This document shows, one piece after another, positions 8,429 to 17,362 of a stretch of 64,000 nucleotides of DNA (its first letter is position 1; every line of letters starts with the position of its first letter). The notes under the pieces were generated by a model, which was not told the DNA's origin, did no database searches, and saw only the letters and a program-made list of their open reading frames with translations. Source of the DNA: Candidatus Bipolaricaulota bacterium (GTDB lineage: Bacteria > Bipolaricaulota > Bipolaricaulia > RBG-16-55-9 > DRXL01). Made by a program: the position numbers and the translations under genes. The stretch spans positions 62,276-126,275 of the forward strand of contig JANXCC010000001.1 of NCBI GenBank assembly GCA_025060395.1, written 5' to 3'.

Positions 8429-10345
8429 ATGACGCACAAGTTCGCCTGGATTCCGCCAAAAGAGTACATCGAGCGCAGCAACATCTGGCGCTTTATGCAG
8501 AAGCACCGGGTCAAAGACTATCAGGAGCTTGTCCGGCGCTCCATTGACGAGCCCGAATGGTTCTGGGACGCCGTTGTCACAGATCTCCAGATCGAGTTCT
8601 TTAGCCCTTACACAAAAGTCTTAGATGTCTCCCAAGGGATTCCCTGGGCCAAATGGTTCGTCGGTGGGAAGATCAACATCGCCCATAATTGCGTCGAGAA
8701 GCACGCCCGTGCTCGCCCCAAGAAGATCGCGCTCATCTGGGAAGGGGAAGACGGCTCCGTCCGACATGTCACATACCAAGAGCTCGCCGAGCAGACGAAT
8801 CGTATAGCTCATACGCTCAAGGAGATGAGCATAGCCAAAGGGGATCGAGTTGGGATCTTCATGCCTATGATTCCGGAGACGGTCATGGCGCTGATGGCCT
8901 GTGCTAAGCTTGGGGCAATCTTCACTCCGATCTTCTCGGGCTTTGGCGCTCAGGCTGTGGCTGCTCGGCTGAACGACTGCGAAGCAAAGCTCTTGATAAC
9001 TGCGGAAAGCTTCGCCCGCAAGGGCGCGCGGATCGAGATGGGGAAGATCGCTCGTGAAGCTGCTCAGCTCTGCCCCACAGTGAAAGATATACTCGTCTTT
9101 GAAGGCTCGAAGGTCCGCGTAGGAGCAGAGACTTATGAGCTTACGCACTTGCAAACCCGTGAATTGCCCACGGAGCAGACAGATGCTGAAGACCCGTTTA
9201 TGATTATCTATACGTCTGGGACGACCGGCCGCCCTAAGGGCGCTGTACACGTCCACGGAGGATTTCTAGTCAAGATCGCTCAAGAAGTCGCCTACCAGGT
9301 CGATCTGCAAGAAGAAGATGTTCTCTACTGGGTGACGGACATGGGTTGGATCATGGGGCCGTGGGAGGTTGTAGGCGGACTTGCTCTGGGAGGCACTGTC
9401 TTTCTCTATGAAGGCGCGCCAGATTACCCTAGCGCTGACAGACTCTGGGCCATGGTCGAGCGCCATAGGATCTCGATCTTAGGGGTCTCGCCCACGCTCA
9501 TTCGGGCTCTCATGAAGTTCGGTACGGACCCCGTCCGTAGCCATGATCTGTCGAGCTTAAGAATCTTAGCTTCGACAGGGGAGCCGTGGAATCCCGATCC
9601 GTGGTGGTGGCTCTTCGAGCATGTGGGACAGAGACGATGCCCGATCATCAATCTCTCTGGAGGCACAGAAGTCGGGGCCTGTTTCTTATCACCTTTGCCG
9701 ATTATGCCGCTCAAACCCTGCACGCTGGGGGGACCGGCGCTGGGGATGGATATTGACGTCTTCGATGCTGAAGGCAGGCCGCTGCGCGGCGGGGTGGGGG
9801 AGTTAGTCTGTAAAAAGCCCTGGCCAGGGATGACCCGCGGCATCTGGAAAGACCCGGAGAGATACCTACAGACCTACTGGTCGCGCTGGCCGAATATCTG
9901 GGTACATGGGGACTGGGCGTCCATAGATGAAGACGGCTTCTGGTACCTACATGGGCGCAGTGATGACACTATTAAGATTGCGGGCAAGCGTCTAGGTCCG
10001 GCGGAGATCGAGTCTATTCTGGTGAGCCATCCCGCGGTGGCAGAGTCAGCAGCCATCGGAGCGCCGCACGAGCTGAAAGGCGAGGCGATTTGGTGCTACG
10101 TCGTCTTAAGGCCGGGGTATGAGCCCAGCGACGCGTTGCGAAGAGAGCTGCGCGAGCGAGTCATAGAAGCCCTAGGGAAGTCGTTTGCGCCGGAGCAGAT
10201 CAAGTTTGTCGGGGAGCTGCCCAAGACGCGCAACGCGAAGATCTTGCGTCGTGCGATTCGGGCCGTAGCGCTGGGGCAAGAGCCGGGAGATCTATCGAAT
10301 TTGGAAAACCCGCAAGCACTCGAAGAGATTGCCCGGGCAAGGTAG
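8429..10345 (+). CDS. acs: Acetyl-CoA synthetase (AMP-forming) or close acyl-CoA synthetase
   Basis: Activates acetate, or a similar short acid, to the acyl-CoA via an acyl-adenylate. In this 638-residue ANL-superfamily protein the P-loop-like YTSGTTGRPKGAVHV lies near residue 260, the acetate-pocket region TDMGWIMGPWEV near 305, the hinge GRSDDTIKIAGKRLGP near 515, and the C-terminal lysine in LPKTRNAKILRR near 605, the residue acetylated in regulated Acs enzymes. It has the N-terminal ACS extension (WFVGGKINIAHNC). The start has a strong ribosome binding site, AAAGGAGG, 9 nt upstream. In an anaerobe it could run in either direction of acetate metabolism. Confidence 0.88.
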   Translation: MTHKFAWIPPKEYIERSNIWRFMQKHRVKDYQELVRRSIDEPEWFWDAVVTDLQIEFFSPYTKVLDVSQGIPWAKWFVGGKINIAHNCVEKHARARPKKIALIWEGEDGSVRHVTYQELAEQTNRIAHTLKEMSIAKGDRVGIFMPMIPETVMALMACAKLGAIFTPIFSGFGAQAVAARLNDCEAKLLITAESFARKGARIEMGKIAREAAQLCPTVKDILVFEGSKVRVGAETYELTHLQTRELPTEQTDAEDPFMIIYTSGTTGRPKGAVHVHGGFLVKIAQEVAYQVDLQEEDVLYWVTDMGWIMGPWEVVGGLALGGTVFLYEGAPDYPSADRLWAMVERHRISILGVSPTLIRALMKFGTDPVRSHDLSSLRILASTGEPWNPDPWWWLFEHVGQRRCPIINLSGGTEVGACFLSPLPIMPLKPCTLGGPALGMDIDVFDAEGRPLRGGVGELVCKKPWPGMTRGIWKDPERYLQTYWSRWPNIWVHGDWASIDEDGFWYLHGRSDDTIKIAGKRLGPAEIESILVSHPAVAESAAIGAPHELKGEAIWCYVVLRPGYEPSDALRRELRERVIEALGKSFAPEQIKFVGELPKTRNAKILRRAIRAVALGQEPGDLSNLENPQALEEIARAR

Positions 10346-10361
10346 CCTCGATAAGTCATAT

Positions 10362-10390
10362 TTGAAAAGGCCGGCCTGCATACGTATAAT
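10362..10390 (+). promoter_or_regulatory. Promoter of the lipoprotein gene
   Basis: TTGAAA (10362-10367), 17 nt, TATAAT (10385-10390). Confidence 0.85.
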
Positions 10391-10424
10391 CAACTATTAT
10401 ACACTTGAAGCCCGAGGAGGTTTG

Positions 10425-10847
10425 ATGAGCACGAAACGCTTTGTGCTACTTTTGATTCCGGCCCTGGCTCTCGTCCTCGCAGGATGTCCGAAGATTATCT
10501 CAGGGGTCAATATTCGCATTGAAGAGATCGATGCGAGCTGTCGGGGAGCTCAGTTTGCGGCCCTGGCCTTTCAAAACGATGCAGCCATTGGCCGATTCGA
10601 GATGCGTGTGACGCATAAGCTCCAAGCGGAGTTCATCATCCCCGAAGGGGTCGCCCAGCGCATCGACTTCAACCAGCCTGTCTACCTACGTATCTATATG
10701 GTTGGCGGGGATGCTTTTGAGTGCGTTATCGCTGGCAAGGTCTTAAGCTTCCGGGGTGTGCTCAAGCGCCATGGCACCGACCCGCGCACAGGCAATCCCG
10801 TCTACGTGCTGAAATTCTACGAAGACTTTAAGATCGAGCACCGGTAA
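10425..10847 (+). CDS. Predicted lipoprotein, function unknown
   Basis: 140 residues. The N-terminus is a lipoprotein signal peptide: MSTKRF, a hydrophobic stretch, then the lipobox LVLAGC with the acylated Cys near residue 21. The rest looks like an all-beta domain with two further Cys. I do not recognise a family. The ATG at 10425 has GAGGAGG 6 nt upstream. It has its own promoter and sits just before the fibre-like operon, which has a separate promoter, so a link between the two is possible but not shown. Confidence 0.75.
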   Translation: MSTKRFVLLLIPALALVLAGCPKIISGVNIRIEEIDASCRGAQFAALAFQNDAAIGRFEMRVTHKLQAEFIIPEGVAQRIDFNQPVYLRIYMVGGDAFECVIAGKVLSFRGVLKRHGTDPRTGNPVYVLKFYEDFKIEHR

Positions 10848-10893
10848 CTCTGCTTATCCAGTCTTTCTCAGTGATATACACTACATTCATCTC

Positions 10894-10923
10894 TTGACAT
10901 CGTTCTCATTTTTACACTATAAT
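10894..10923 (+). promoter_or_regulatory. Consensus promoter of the fibre-like operon
   Basis: TTGACA (10894-10899), 18 nt, TATAAT (10918-10923): both boxes match consensus perfectly. This suggests strong, possibly constitutive expression of the secreted proteins downstream, with a leader of about 30 nt. Confidence 0.92.
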
Positions 10924-10960
10924 ATGTCTGCTGTAAAAAGCTCGATAAAAGGAGGTAGTG

Positions 10961-11485
10961 ATGCATCCCGCAAGATCAATAGCAATTGTCTTGCTCGCTT
11001 TGGCAATAGGGTGGGCCAGCGGTCTTTCTCAGACCTCGCAAACCGTCACGGTTACCGTCAATCAGTCGCTCTATTTGGACTGCTCTGCTGCCGTAGCGAT
11101 CAATTATACCGTTACCCAAACCGACATCGAAGGGCCTCAGCCGTTCACTATCGGGACATGGGGTTGTAACGTCGATTCGCTGACAAACTTCGAACTCAGT
11201 GCCAATATGACCATGACCTCTACCGCTGACATTGTCAACGCGAGCGCGGACGACTTCTCCGCAACATGCACCTCAGCAAGCGGTGGTGGCAGCCCTAGCT
11301 GCGGCCCGGGGGGCACGTTCGGGCCGATCACCCTAGGTAGCGGTGGCAACACCGCCGGAACCCCAGGCGCTGACTTCAGTGGAAACGTCCGACTCAACGT
11401 AAGCGACTGGGATGTCCGAGCTATCCCGCCCAGCCGCAGCGTCAGCGGAGTGATTAACTACTCAGTCACGGACTCAACGCCATAG
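10961..11485 (+). CDS. Small exported protein, paralogue 1 of 3 (pilin-subunit-like)
   Basis: 174 residues with a Sec signal peptide (cleavage probably after a residue near 22-25, before QTSQTVTV). The mature part looks all-beta and shares a pattern with the next two genes: QSLYLDC, GPQPFTIGTWGCNVD, NTAGTPGADFSG and a C-terminal YSVTDSTP. Four Cys could make two disulfides. The layout (signal peptide, short beta domain, conserved final strand) resembles spore-coat-U or pilin-type subunits, but I see no diagnostic family motif. The ATG at 10961 has GGAGG 5 nt upstream. It is the first gene after a consensus promoter. Confidence 0.7.
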   Translation: MHPARSIAIVLLALAIGWASGLSQTSQTVTVTVNQSLYLDCSAAVAINYTVTQTDIEGPQPFTIGTWGCNVDSLTNFELSANMTMTSTADIVNASADDFSATCTSASGGGSPSCGPGGTFGPITLGSGGNTAGTPGADFSGNVRLNVSDWDVRAIPPSRSVSGVINYSVTDSTP

Positions 11486-11520
11486 CAGACGACAAAAATT
11501 TGGCAAAGGAGGCCTGCATC

Positions 11521-12075
11521 ATGATCAGAAAGCTGCTCGTCGCGGCGCTTGGTGGAGTATTGGGGCTCTCCCTCTCAGCGGGGCTTGTCGCTCAACAAAA
11601 CGTCACAATCGAGATTGGACAGTCGCTCTACTTGGACTGTGTGCCGCCGGATCAGCCTGGAGATATTTATTACGTCGTCTTGCAGAGCGATATTGAAGCG
11701 CCACAGCCCATTGATATCGGCGACTGGGGCTGTAATGTCGATGCCGTAACGCAGTATAGACTTAACTCTCAGTTCACGTCGTTCTCTGCGCCCTTTGTCG
11801 TCAACGCTGATACCTCAGACTTCACCGCTGACTGCGATACAGCTGACGACTATGGGGTGTGCGCGCCCAACTCGTCTCTGACCCTTGGGGACGTCGACCC
11901 CAACACGCGGCGCGGCATAGGCTACAACACCGCTGGGACAAACGGGGCAGACTTTGCTGGGGATGTCTTCGTGAACATGGGGGTTGGCCCTGGGGGCTGG
12001 GACGTCATGTCTTCGCAGCTCCCGGTCTACGTGACCGGAATCATTACCTACACAGTGACGGATACTACTCCCTAG
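11521..12075 (+). CDS. Small exported protein, paralogue 2 of 3 (pilin-subunit-like)
   Basis: 184 residues with a signal peptide ending near LVAQQ. It shares with the upstream paralogue the motifs QSLYLDC, APQPIDIGDWGCNVD, NTAGTNGADFAGDV and the end TYTVTDTTP, and keeps all four Cys. It adds a central DTADDYGVC segment that is also found in paralogue 3. The start at 11521 is preceded by AAAGGAGG with 9 nt spacing; an in-frame upstream TTG is less likely. Tandem duplication of the subunit gene is the simplest origin. Function unknown beyond being exported. Confidence 0.7.
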   Translation: MIRKLLVAALGGVLGLSLSAGLVAQQNVTIEIGQSLYLDCVPPDQPGDIYYVVLQSDIEAPQPIDIGDWGCNVDAVTQYRLNSQFTSFSAPFVVNADTSDFTADCDTADDYGVCAPNSSLTLGDVDPNTRRGIGYNTAGTNGADFAGDVFVNMGVGPGGWDVMSSQLPVYVTGIITYTVTDTTP

Positions 12076-12115
12076 CTCGCGGCCTTTCGCTATTATTTGG
12101 GGATGGGAGAGCTCT

Positions 12116-12643
12116 ATGAAGAAAAGGGCGAAGGCCGCTGGAGCTATGGCGCTAGTGATAGCCTTGCTCGGCTGGGGGAGCCTAGCCCAGACGAGCCAGA
12201 ACGTGCGCGTGACGCTCGTCATCCCTCAGCCGCTCTTTATTGCCGCCGTGATCCCCTCTATCACGGCAGAGATCACCTTGCGAGAGGTCGAAGGGCCACA
12301 GCCGTTCAAGATCGGCGACTGGCACGTCAATATCGACGCGCTCACGCCGTATAGACTCAATTCGTCGATCGTGACTATAGATACGAATATCTTCGACGCT
12401 GGCCCAGAGGACTTTCTCACCGACTGTGATTTTGCCGATGACTTCGGCGAGTGTACCGATAGGACTTCGCTGTCGGAGCCCGATCCCCAGAATCGTCGCG
12501 GCTCCGGACAGAACACCGCAGGCTTAGATGGTGCAGACTTTATGGGCGAGATCTTCTTAGATATTCGATCCTGGGATGTCAGCAAACTGCCAGGATTTTA
12601 TATCGGCGTCATTCTCTTCACGACAACGGACATAACTCCGTAG
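12116..12643 (+). CDS. Small exported protein, paralogue 3 of 3, lacking one Cys pair
   Basis: 175 residues with a signal peptide ending near SLAQTSQ. It matches the two upstream paralogues in EGPQPFKIGDWHVNID, the DFADDFGEC segment, NTAGLDGADFMGEI and the C-terminal TTTDITP. The two Cys of the LDC and WGC motifs are both replaced (FIAAV and WHVN), while the later pair remains, so the first two Cys probably pair with each other in the paralogues. GGGAG lies about 6 nt before the ATG at 12116. It belongs to the same operon. Confidence 0.7.
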   Translation: MKKRAKAAGAMALVIALLGWGSLAQTSQNVRVTLVIPQPLFIAAVIPSITAEITLREVEGPQPFKIGDWHVNIDALTPYRLNSSIVTIDTNIFDAGPEDFLTDCDFADDFGECTDRTSLSEPDPQNRRGSGQNTAGLDGADFMGEIFLDIRSWDVSKLPGFYIGVILFTTTDITP

Positions 12644-12652
12644 GAGACAACG

Positions 12653-13585
12653 ATGAACCTCTTCCGAGCTATAGGGACTCTTGTCCTAGCTGTCACACTC
12701 GGGAGTCTATTAGTGCAAGCCGTCTCCCAAGGGCCAAACTATGCTAGCACGTATGCAGCCACAGGGTGGTCTAACGCCAGCGCTGCTGTAGGAACTCCAG
12801 ACAACACATGTGCCGAACGCACTGGAGCTGGCGGCGGCTCTCTCGATCTGACGGGCTTTGGTTTCACCATCCCCGATGCAGCCGTCATCCAGGGCATCAC
12901 GGTGGAAGTCGACATGGCCGCGACCACGTCAAATGAAGGGGTCCGCGTGCGCTTGCTCAAGGGCGGGTCTCCCGTGGGCAATACCCAAGATATCTACGGC
13001 ATCGCGGGGCAGACCGGCTGTAGCACAAGCGCTTTCCGTACTGTAGGCGGCCCTACAGATCTGTGGGGGACTTCATGGACTGCTGCTGATATCAATAGTG
13101 CGAACTTCGGGGTGCGCTTGTCCAAGCTCGGCTCTACAAACACTGCGTATGTTGACGCCGTGCGCATCACCATCGAATACCAAGACGTGATGACTGTCTC
13201 GGTGATCTCTGGTACAGCGCTCTCGGCCAACGTCACGAGCGCTTCCCAAGTTGAGAACGGCATCGTGCCGTTCATCGGCCAGACAACGCTCCAAGTCGTC
13301 GCGACGCGCAACTGGCGCGTCTGCGCCAAGGTCAATGCTTATAGCTATCCCCCTGGCGCCGATGATCCCACTGCTAATGCTCTGCAGATCAGAGATTATC
13401 TAGGCAATTGGCAACCTGGCGGCTCAAGCGTCGTCGTCGGCCAGGGGGCTCCTACGCCCGCCGGAGGCATCACCGTGACTGTCGATCAACGTGTACTCTT
13501 AGCAAGCTTTGGCGACGGCAAGATCGGTCCATATCAGTTTAATCTTGATTACTCGATCGACGGCCAAGGCGTGCCCTGTCCGTAA
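12653..13585 (+). CDS. Two-domain exported protein, adhesin-like
   Basis: 310 residues with a signal peptide. The N-terminal domain (about 25-175) has the look of a carbohydrate-binding or adhesin beta-sandwich: WSNASAAVGTPDN, SLDLTGFGF, IQGITVEVDM, and YVDAVRITIEYQ as a closing strand. The C-terminal domain (about 178-310) is a second all-beta unit ending in a subunit-like strand (PYQFNLDYSIDGQ). Receptor domain plus subunit domain is the arrangement of a fibre-tip adhesin. That reading rests on architecture and position after three small paralogues, not on a recognised family. It starts 9 nt after the previous stop, with GGAG 7 nt upstream of the ATG. Confidence 0.6.
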   Translation: MNLFRAIGTLVLAVTLGSLLVQAVSQGPNYASTYAATGWSNASAAVGTPDNTCAERTGAGGGSLDLTGFGFTIPDAAVIQGITVEVDMAATTSNEGVRVRLLKGGSPVGNTQDIYGIAGQTGCSTSAFRTVGGPTDLWGTSWTAADINSANFGVRLSKLGSTNTAYVDAVRITIEYQDVMTVSVISGTALSANVTSASQVENGIVPFIGQTTLQVVATRNWRVCAKVNAYSYPPGADDPTANALQIRDYLGNWQPGGSSVVVGQGAPTPAGGITVTVDQRVLLASFGDGKIGPYQFNLDYSIDGQGVPCP

Positions 13586-13601
13586 AGGAGCGTGAGTGTT
13601 C

Positions 13602-14411
13602 ATGCGAAAGATTCTCTTGAGTTTCGTGCTCATAGTAGCAAGCGGGCTGCTGGCGCAAGGCCAGATTGGGATCTCTACGCTCAGTATAGATATAAATCTG
13701 CCCCCTGGCGGGAGCTTCACCGGCGGGTTTGAAGTCATCAACAACAGCAATCAGCCACGCGAGTTTACCGTCGAACTCAAAGACTATGATAGAAATATCG
13801 AGGGTGGCTTGGTTTTGCTGAACTCTGGGACGCATCCGCGCTCGCTCGCCAAGTTCTTATCGTTTACGCCGGCGCGGTTTACGCTGGCACCCAAGCAGAA
13901 ACAAGTCATCACATTTAAGGTCGAGATTCCCACAACGGAGCGCGGGCCACACTGGGCAGCTCTGGCTATAACCAGCCCGGCACCATCGTCGGGCGCGCAG
14001 CCGCCGCCCCCAGCCGGACAGCAGCCGTCTATCCCAGTCACCATCGGGACAGCCGAACAGTTTATCGTCAAGATTCGGCACACCGATCCAACGAACGCTG
14101 TCAATCGCGGACGGATTCTCAGCGTCCAAGCACTGCTGCCAGAGCGCGATAAACCCTTGCGCATCGTCGTCGAGTACGAGAACACCGGAACGACGTTCCA
14201 AGTCGTCAAGACTCAGCTGCGCATCGTGAACGCCAAGGGCGAGGTCGTGGTCCAGAAGAAGGGGGAGGATATGGCCGTGCTCCCTGGCGGTAAGCAACGG
14301 CTAGAAATCCCCGTGACGGAAAGACTGGCGCCGGGAACGTACTTAGCGCTCGTCATCATTGACTTTGGCGGTGATGTCTTGGTTGCCGGGCAAGTGCGGT
14401 TCAAGCTCTAA
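13602..14411 (+). CDS. Exported two-Ig-domain protein, periplasmic chaperone-like
   Basis: 269 residues from the ATG at 13602 (271 if the GTG at 13596 is used; the ribosome binding site AAAGGAG fits either). A signal peptide is followed by an Ig-like domain (INLPPGGSFTGGFEVINNSNQPREFTVEL, FTLAPKQKQVITFKVEIP), a Pro-rich linker near 140-150, and a second beta domain (PLRIVVEYENTGTTF, LAPGTYLALVIIDFG). Two Ig domains in about 250 residues is the layout of PapD-type pilus chaperones and also of DUF916-like proteins. Its place between subunit-like genes and a large surface protein fits a chaperone role, which remains inference. Confidence 0.55.
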   Translation: MRKILLSFVLIVASGLLAQGQIGISTLSIDINLPPGGSFTGGFEVINNSNQPREFTVELKDYDRNIEGGLVLLNSGTHPRSLAKFLSFTPARFTLAPKQKQVITFKVEIPTTERGPHWAALAITSPAPSSGAQPPPPAGQQPSIPVTIGTAEQFIVKIRHTDPTNAVNRGRILSVQALLPERDKPLRIVVEYENTGTTFQVVKTQLRIVNAKGEVVVQKKGEDMAVLPGGKQRLEIPVTERLAPGTYLALVIIDFGGDVLVAGQVRFKL

Positions 14412-14431
14412 AAGCAGCGAGGGAAGGTAAT

Positions 14432-17362
14432 ATGATACGCGGAGCGTGTACGGGGCTTACACTTGCGGTTCTGAGTGTTTTGATAGCTCTTGCTCAAGGG
14501 CAACCCCTGGAGCTGATCGCGCCGCCGACACGCTCGGCTCTACCTGGAGATATCATCACTCTCACCTTTGTGGCGATCAACCGCGGGACGACCTCAGATA
14601 CATATCTATTCTCGGTTGAAGCCCCGCGAGGTTTCCAGATCCTTGGGGCTTTGCCTCCCATCACGATCGCCCCTGGCACCCAGGAGCCGGTCTTCGTCAC
14701 GCTGCTTATTGCCCAAGAGACGCCCGCGGGAACGTACACAATTGGGCTCGAAGCTGTTTCTCAAAGCGATCCGGCAATCCGAGCACGTGCTCAGACAGCG
14801 ATCACGGTTGAGAAGACCACAGGGGTCATCGTGCGCGCTCCCGCTTCTCAAGAAGTCGATCCCGGCGCCGAAGTGATTCTGACGTTCAGCGTGACCAATC
14901 GGGGCAACGTCATAGACGCTTTTCGCCTGGACGCGTTCACGCCGCGAGGCTTTCTCACCGTTGTTGAGCCAAGACTTGTCGAGTTGCTCCCCGGTGAGAC
15001 CCGCTCGGTTCTCGTTACTGTCAGGATCCCTCAAGATGCCTCGCCGGGATTTGAGCCGGTCACACTCACAGCGATTTCATTGCGCCATGAAGGAATTCAA
15101 GCTTATGGAGCCGCGACGCTCATCATTCTGCCTCCAGAGGCTGCTAAGGTCCCTACAGCACTCTATTTGCTTGCCCCAGCAGAGTTCTCTGTAGGAGCGA
15201 ACGCTTCCTTGAGCAGCGGTGCCCTGAGCTCTCTCATCTCGTTTCTCACCTATACGACGCTGCCAGAAGAGCAACGCTTCAGCCTAAAGATCACGGTCTC
15301 GGATATCGTGCGATCCCAGATCCCTTCGGGGTTACCTATCAGTGTGAAGGAGTTTCTCTTTACATCCCAACGCGAGACGTTCTTTGCCCAGCTGGGCGAT
15401 CTCCCGCAATCGCCCCTCATCTATAATCTGTTACCGCGTCGTGGCGTCGAGGTGGGGTTTACAGATCTCTTCTCGCTCGTGGCGACGTTTGAAGATCACG
15501 ATGGGGACTTCTTCCAAGAACAACGTGCCATGGCTTTGAACTTCAATGGGGCGAGCGTCCGAGCGTCGCTAGCGCGGCTGAGCGTCTCCGGGGCTACCCC
15601 ATATGTGCTGACAGCAGCCAACTTCCGGAGCGGCGTGCTCTCCGTCGAGGGAGCTGTCGCCGAAGTGAGCGCAGGCCTACGGCGCATGGTCTTCCTGCGC
15701 GCGGCGCCGTCGTTCTTTGGGGTAACGCTTGGGGGAGAGTACCTGCGCGTTGAGCCGGATTTCCCAAGTCTCATCAGCGTTCCTGCGGTCATAGCTGACA
15801 CTCAAATCTGGACGCTCTTTGGCAACGGGAGCATCGGGGCACTAGGGGTGAACGTGCTCGTCTCGGGCAAGAGAACTGATCTCTTCAACGATCCCGCTGT
15901 GCAAGAGATCACTGCCATAACATCCCAGGGACGCCTGGTCGTACGAAGCTTTCTGCCAGGGTGGCCTAGTGTGTTCTTCGATATCAAATTCATCTCGCGA
16001 CGCAGCAACGATCCGCCGTTCCCTTCCATCAGCACTGACGAAGATATCAAATCTCTCACAATCGCCGACATTGCCAGCCCAGTTAGCTATATTTTGACAT
16101 TCCAAAGCAATCTCTTTCGGGATAATCTCGCCCCCGCCAATAACACCGATACGTTTGAACTCATCAGTGTGCTCATCACTCGTCCGTTGTTGGGCGTTGA
16201 AGGGCTCTCCCTCAACTTAAGCGTGAAGAGCACCTTCCAAGTCGCCCCCACTACGAACACGATACTTGATCACCAAGTAGCGTTCATCGGGCGGATAGCG
16301 TTCACGACCGCGCGCGTCTCCGCGTTCTTGTTATTAGGGGTCAATAGCAATCTACTCTACCCGTTCTTGTCGAGTTACTTTGGCTCGTTCAGCGCGACGC
16401 TCTTTGGGCCGGTGAGCACCTCATTCGGCTTTGCATTCACGGAGCCGTCCTCGTTGAGCTTTAATATTGAGATACGCACGAAGTTTGCAATGCCCTTTGA
16501 GTCTGTGATAATTAAAGGTCGCGTCGAGGGCTATCTGTATATAGACATCAATAATAACGGCCAACACGACCCCGGCGAGCCCGGCGTCACAGACGCCCTC
16601 TTGCGCTTAGACAATCAGTTGGCCCGCACTGACGCCCAAGGATACTTCCGGTTCCCGCCTGTTGATCCTGGTTCTTATAAAGTCGAGATCGCACGGGCCC
16701 CCTTGGGATTAGTAACTACTGTTCCCACTCCGATCCCAGTCACTGTAGCTATCGGACAGATCGTTACCCTGGAGATCCCTATGCGCTCGGTGGGTATTAT
16801 CCGCGGCCGAGTCTTCGACGACAAGAACCGCAACGGCAAGCCCGATCCCGACGAGCGCGGCTTAGCCAACGTACGGGTCTTTGCCATCGGCACGACAAGC
16901 GCTGAGGTTCGCTCCAGCGCCGATGGCCAATATCTCCTCCAAGTCTCGCCGGGAGATTACACGGTGACAGTCGATCGCACAACACTGCCTAAGCGCTATG
17001 AGCTCACGACGCCGCCCAGCGTAACTGTCACGGTACAGACGGGCCAGACCGTCACTGTAGACTTTGGAGCCTATGAAGTCCCCCGCCCAGTGCTCTTCGC
17101 ACCGATAGCCGACTTCACGTTCACGCCCGCGCAACCAAGAGTCGGCGAGCGCGTTATCTTTGACGCTTCAGCGTCGACGGACAGCGACGGCCAGATCGTC
17201 CGATACGAGTGGGACTTCACCGGCGATGGCACGGTCGACGCCATGGGTAAGATCGTCGAGTGGGTCTTCACAAGCGCCGGAGATTTTCCTGTCAAGCTCA
17301 CCGTCACGGACAACGACACGCTGCAGAACTCTATCACTAAGATCGTACCCGTGCGGCCATGA
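14432..17362 (+). CDS. Large surface or outer-membrane protein: NEW3-like, barrel-like, SdrD/B-like and PKD domains
   Basis: 976 residues. Order seen: signal peptide; two NEW3/CARDB-like beta domains (about 25-235, each with a GNxxDxF-type strand and LLPGETRSVLVTVRIP); a long middle region (about 240-690) of alternating hydrophobic residues, Gly and aromatics that could be a membrane beta-barrel; two SdrD B-like domains with calcium-type loops (DINNNGQHDPGEPG near 705, DDKNRNGKPDPDERG near 795); and a C-terminal PKD domain (DASASTDSDGQIVRYEWDF). I see no classical usher signature. Placed after subunit-like and chaperone-like genes, it is the best candidate for the outer-membrane platform. The ATG has GGAAGGT 5 nt upstream. 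Its stop overlaps the next start (ATGA). Confidence 0.65.
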   Translation: MIRGACTGLTLAVLSVLIALAQGQPLELIAPPTRSALPGDIITLTFVAINRGTTSDTYLFSVEAPRGFQILGALPPITIAPGTQEPVFVTLLIAQETPAGTYTIGLEAVSQSDPAIRARAQTAITVEKTTGVIVRAPASQEVDPGAEVILTFSVTNRGNVIDAFRLDAFTPRGFLTVVEPRLVELLPGETRSVLVTVRIPQDASPGFEPVTLTAISLRHEGIQAYGAATLIILPPEAAKVPTALYLLAPAEFSVGANASLSSGALSSLISFLTYTTLPEEQRFSLKITVSDIVRSQIPSGLPISVKEFLFTSQRETFFAQLGDLPQSPLIYNLLPRRGVEVGFTDLFSLVATFEDHDGDFFQEQRAMALNFNGASVRASLARLSVSGATPYVLTAANFRSGVLSVEGAVAEVSAGLRRMVFLRAAPSFFGVTLGGEYLRVEPDFPSLISVPAVIADTQIWTLFGNGSIGALGVNVLVSGKRTDLFNDPAVQEITAITSQGRLVVRSFLPGWPSVFFDIKFISRRSNDPPFPSISTDEDIKSLTIADIASPVSYILTFQSNLFRDNLAPANNTDTFELISVLITRPLLGVEGLSLNLSVKSTFQVAPTTNTILDHQVAFIGRIAFTTARVSAFLLLGVNSNLLYPFLSSYFGSFSATLFGPVSTSFGFAFTEPSSLSFNIEIRTKFAMPFESVIIKGRVEGYLYIDINNNGQHDPGEPGVTDALLRLDNQLARTDAQGYFRFPPVDPGSYKVEIARAPLGLVTTVPTPIPVTVAIGQIVTLEIPMRSVGIIRGRVFDDKNRNGKPDPDERGLANVRVFAIGTTSAEVRSSADGQYLLQVSPGDYTVTVDRTTLPKRYELTTPPSVTVTVQTGQTVTVDFGAYEVPRPVLFAPIADFTFTPAQPRVGERVIFDASASTDSDGQIVRYEWDFTGDGTVDAMGKIVEWVFTSAGDFPVKLTVTDNDTLQNSITKIVPVRP

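Noticed and set aside
8621-9256. 211-codon minus-strand frame opposite acs
   Set aside because: A shadow of a strongly conserved gene, with no start signal and an unnatural composition.
10961-12643. Firm assignment of the three paralogues to the spore coat U family
   Set aside because: Layout and final strand are suggestive, but I cannot see a diagnostic motif; kept as a hypothesis only.
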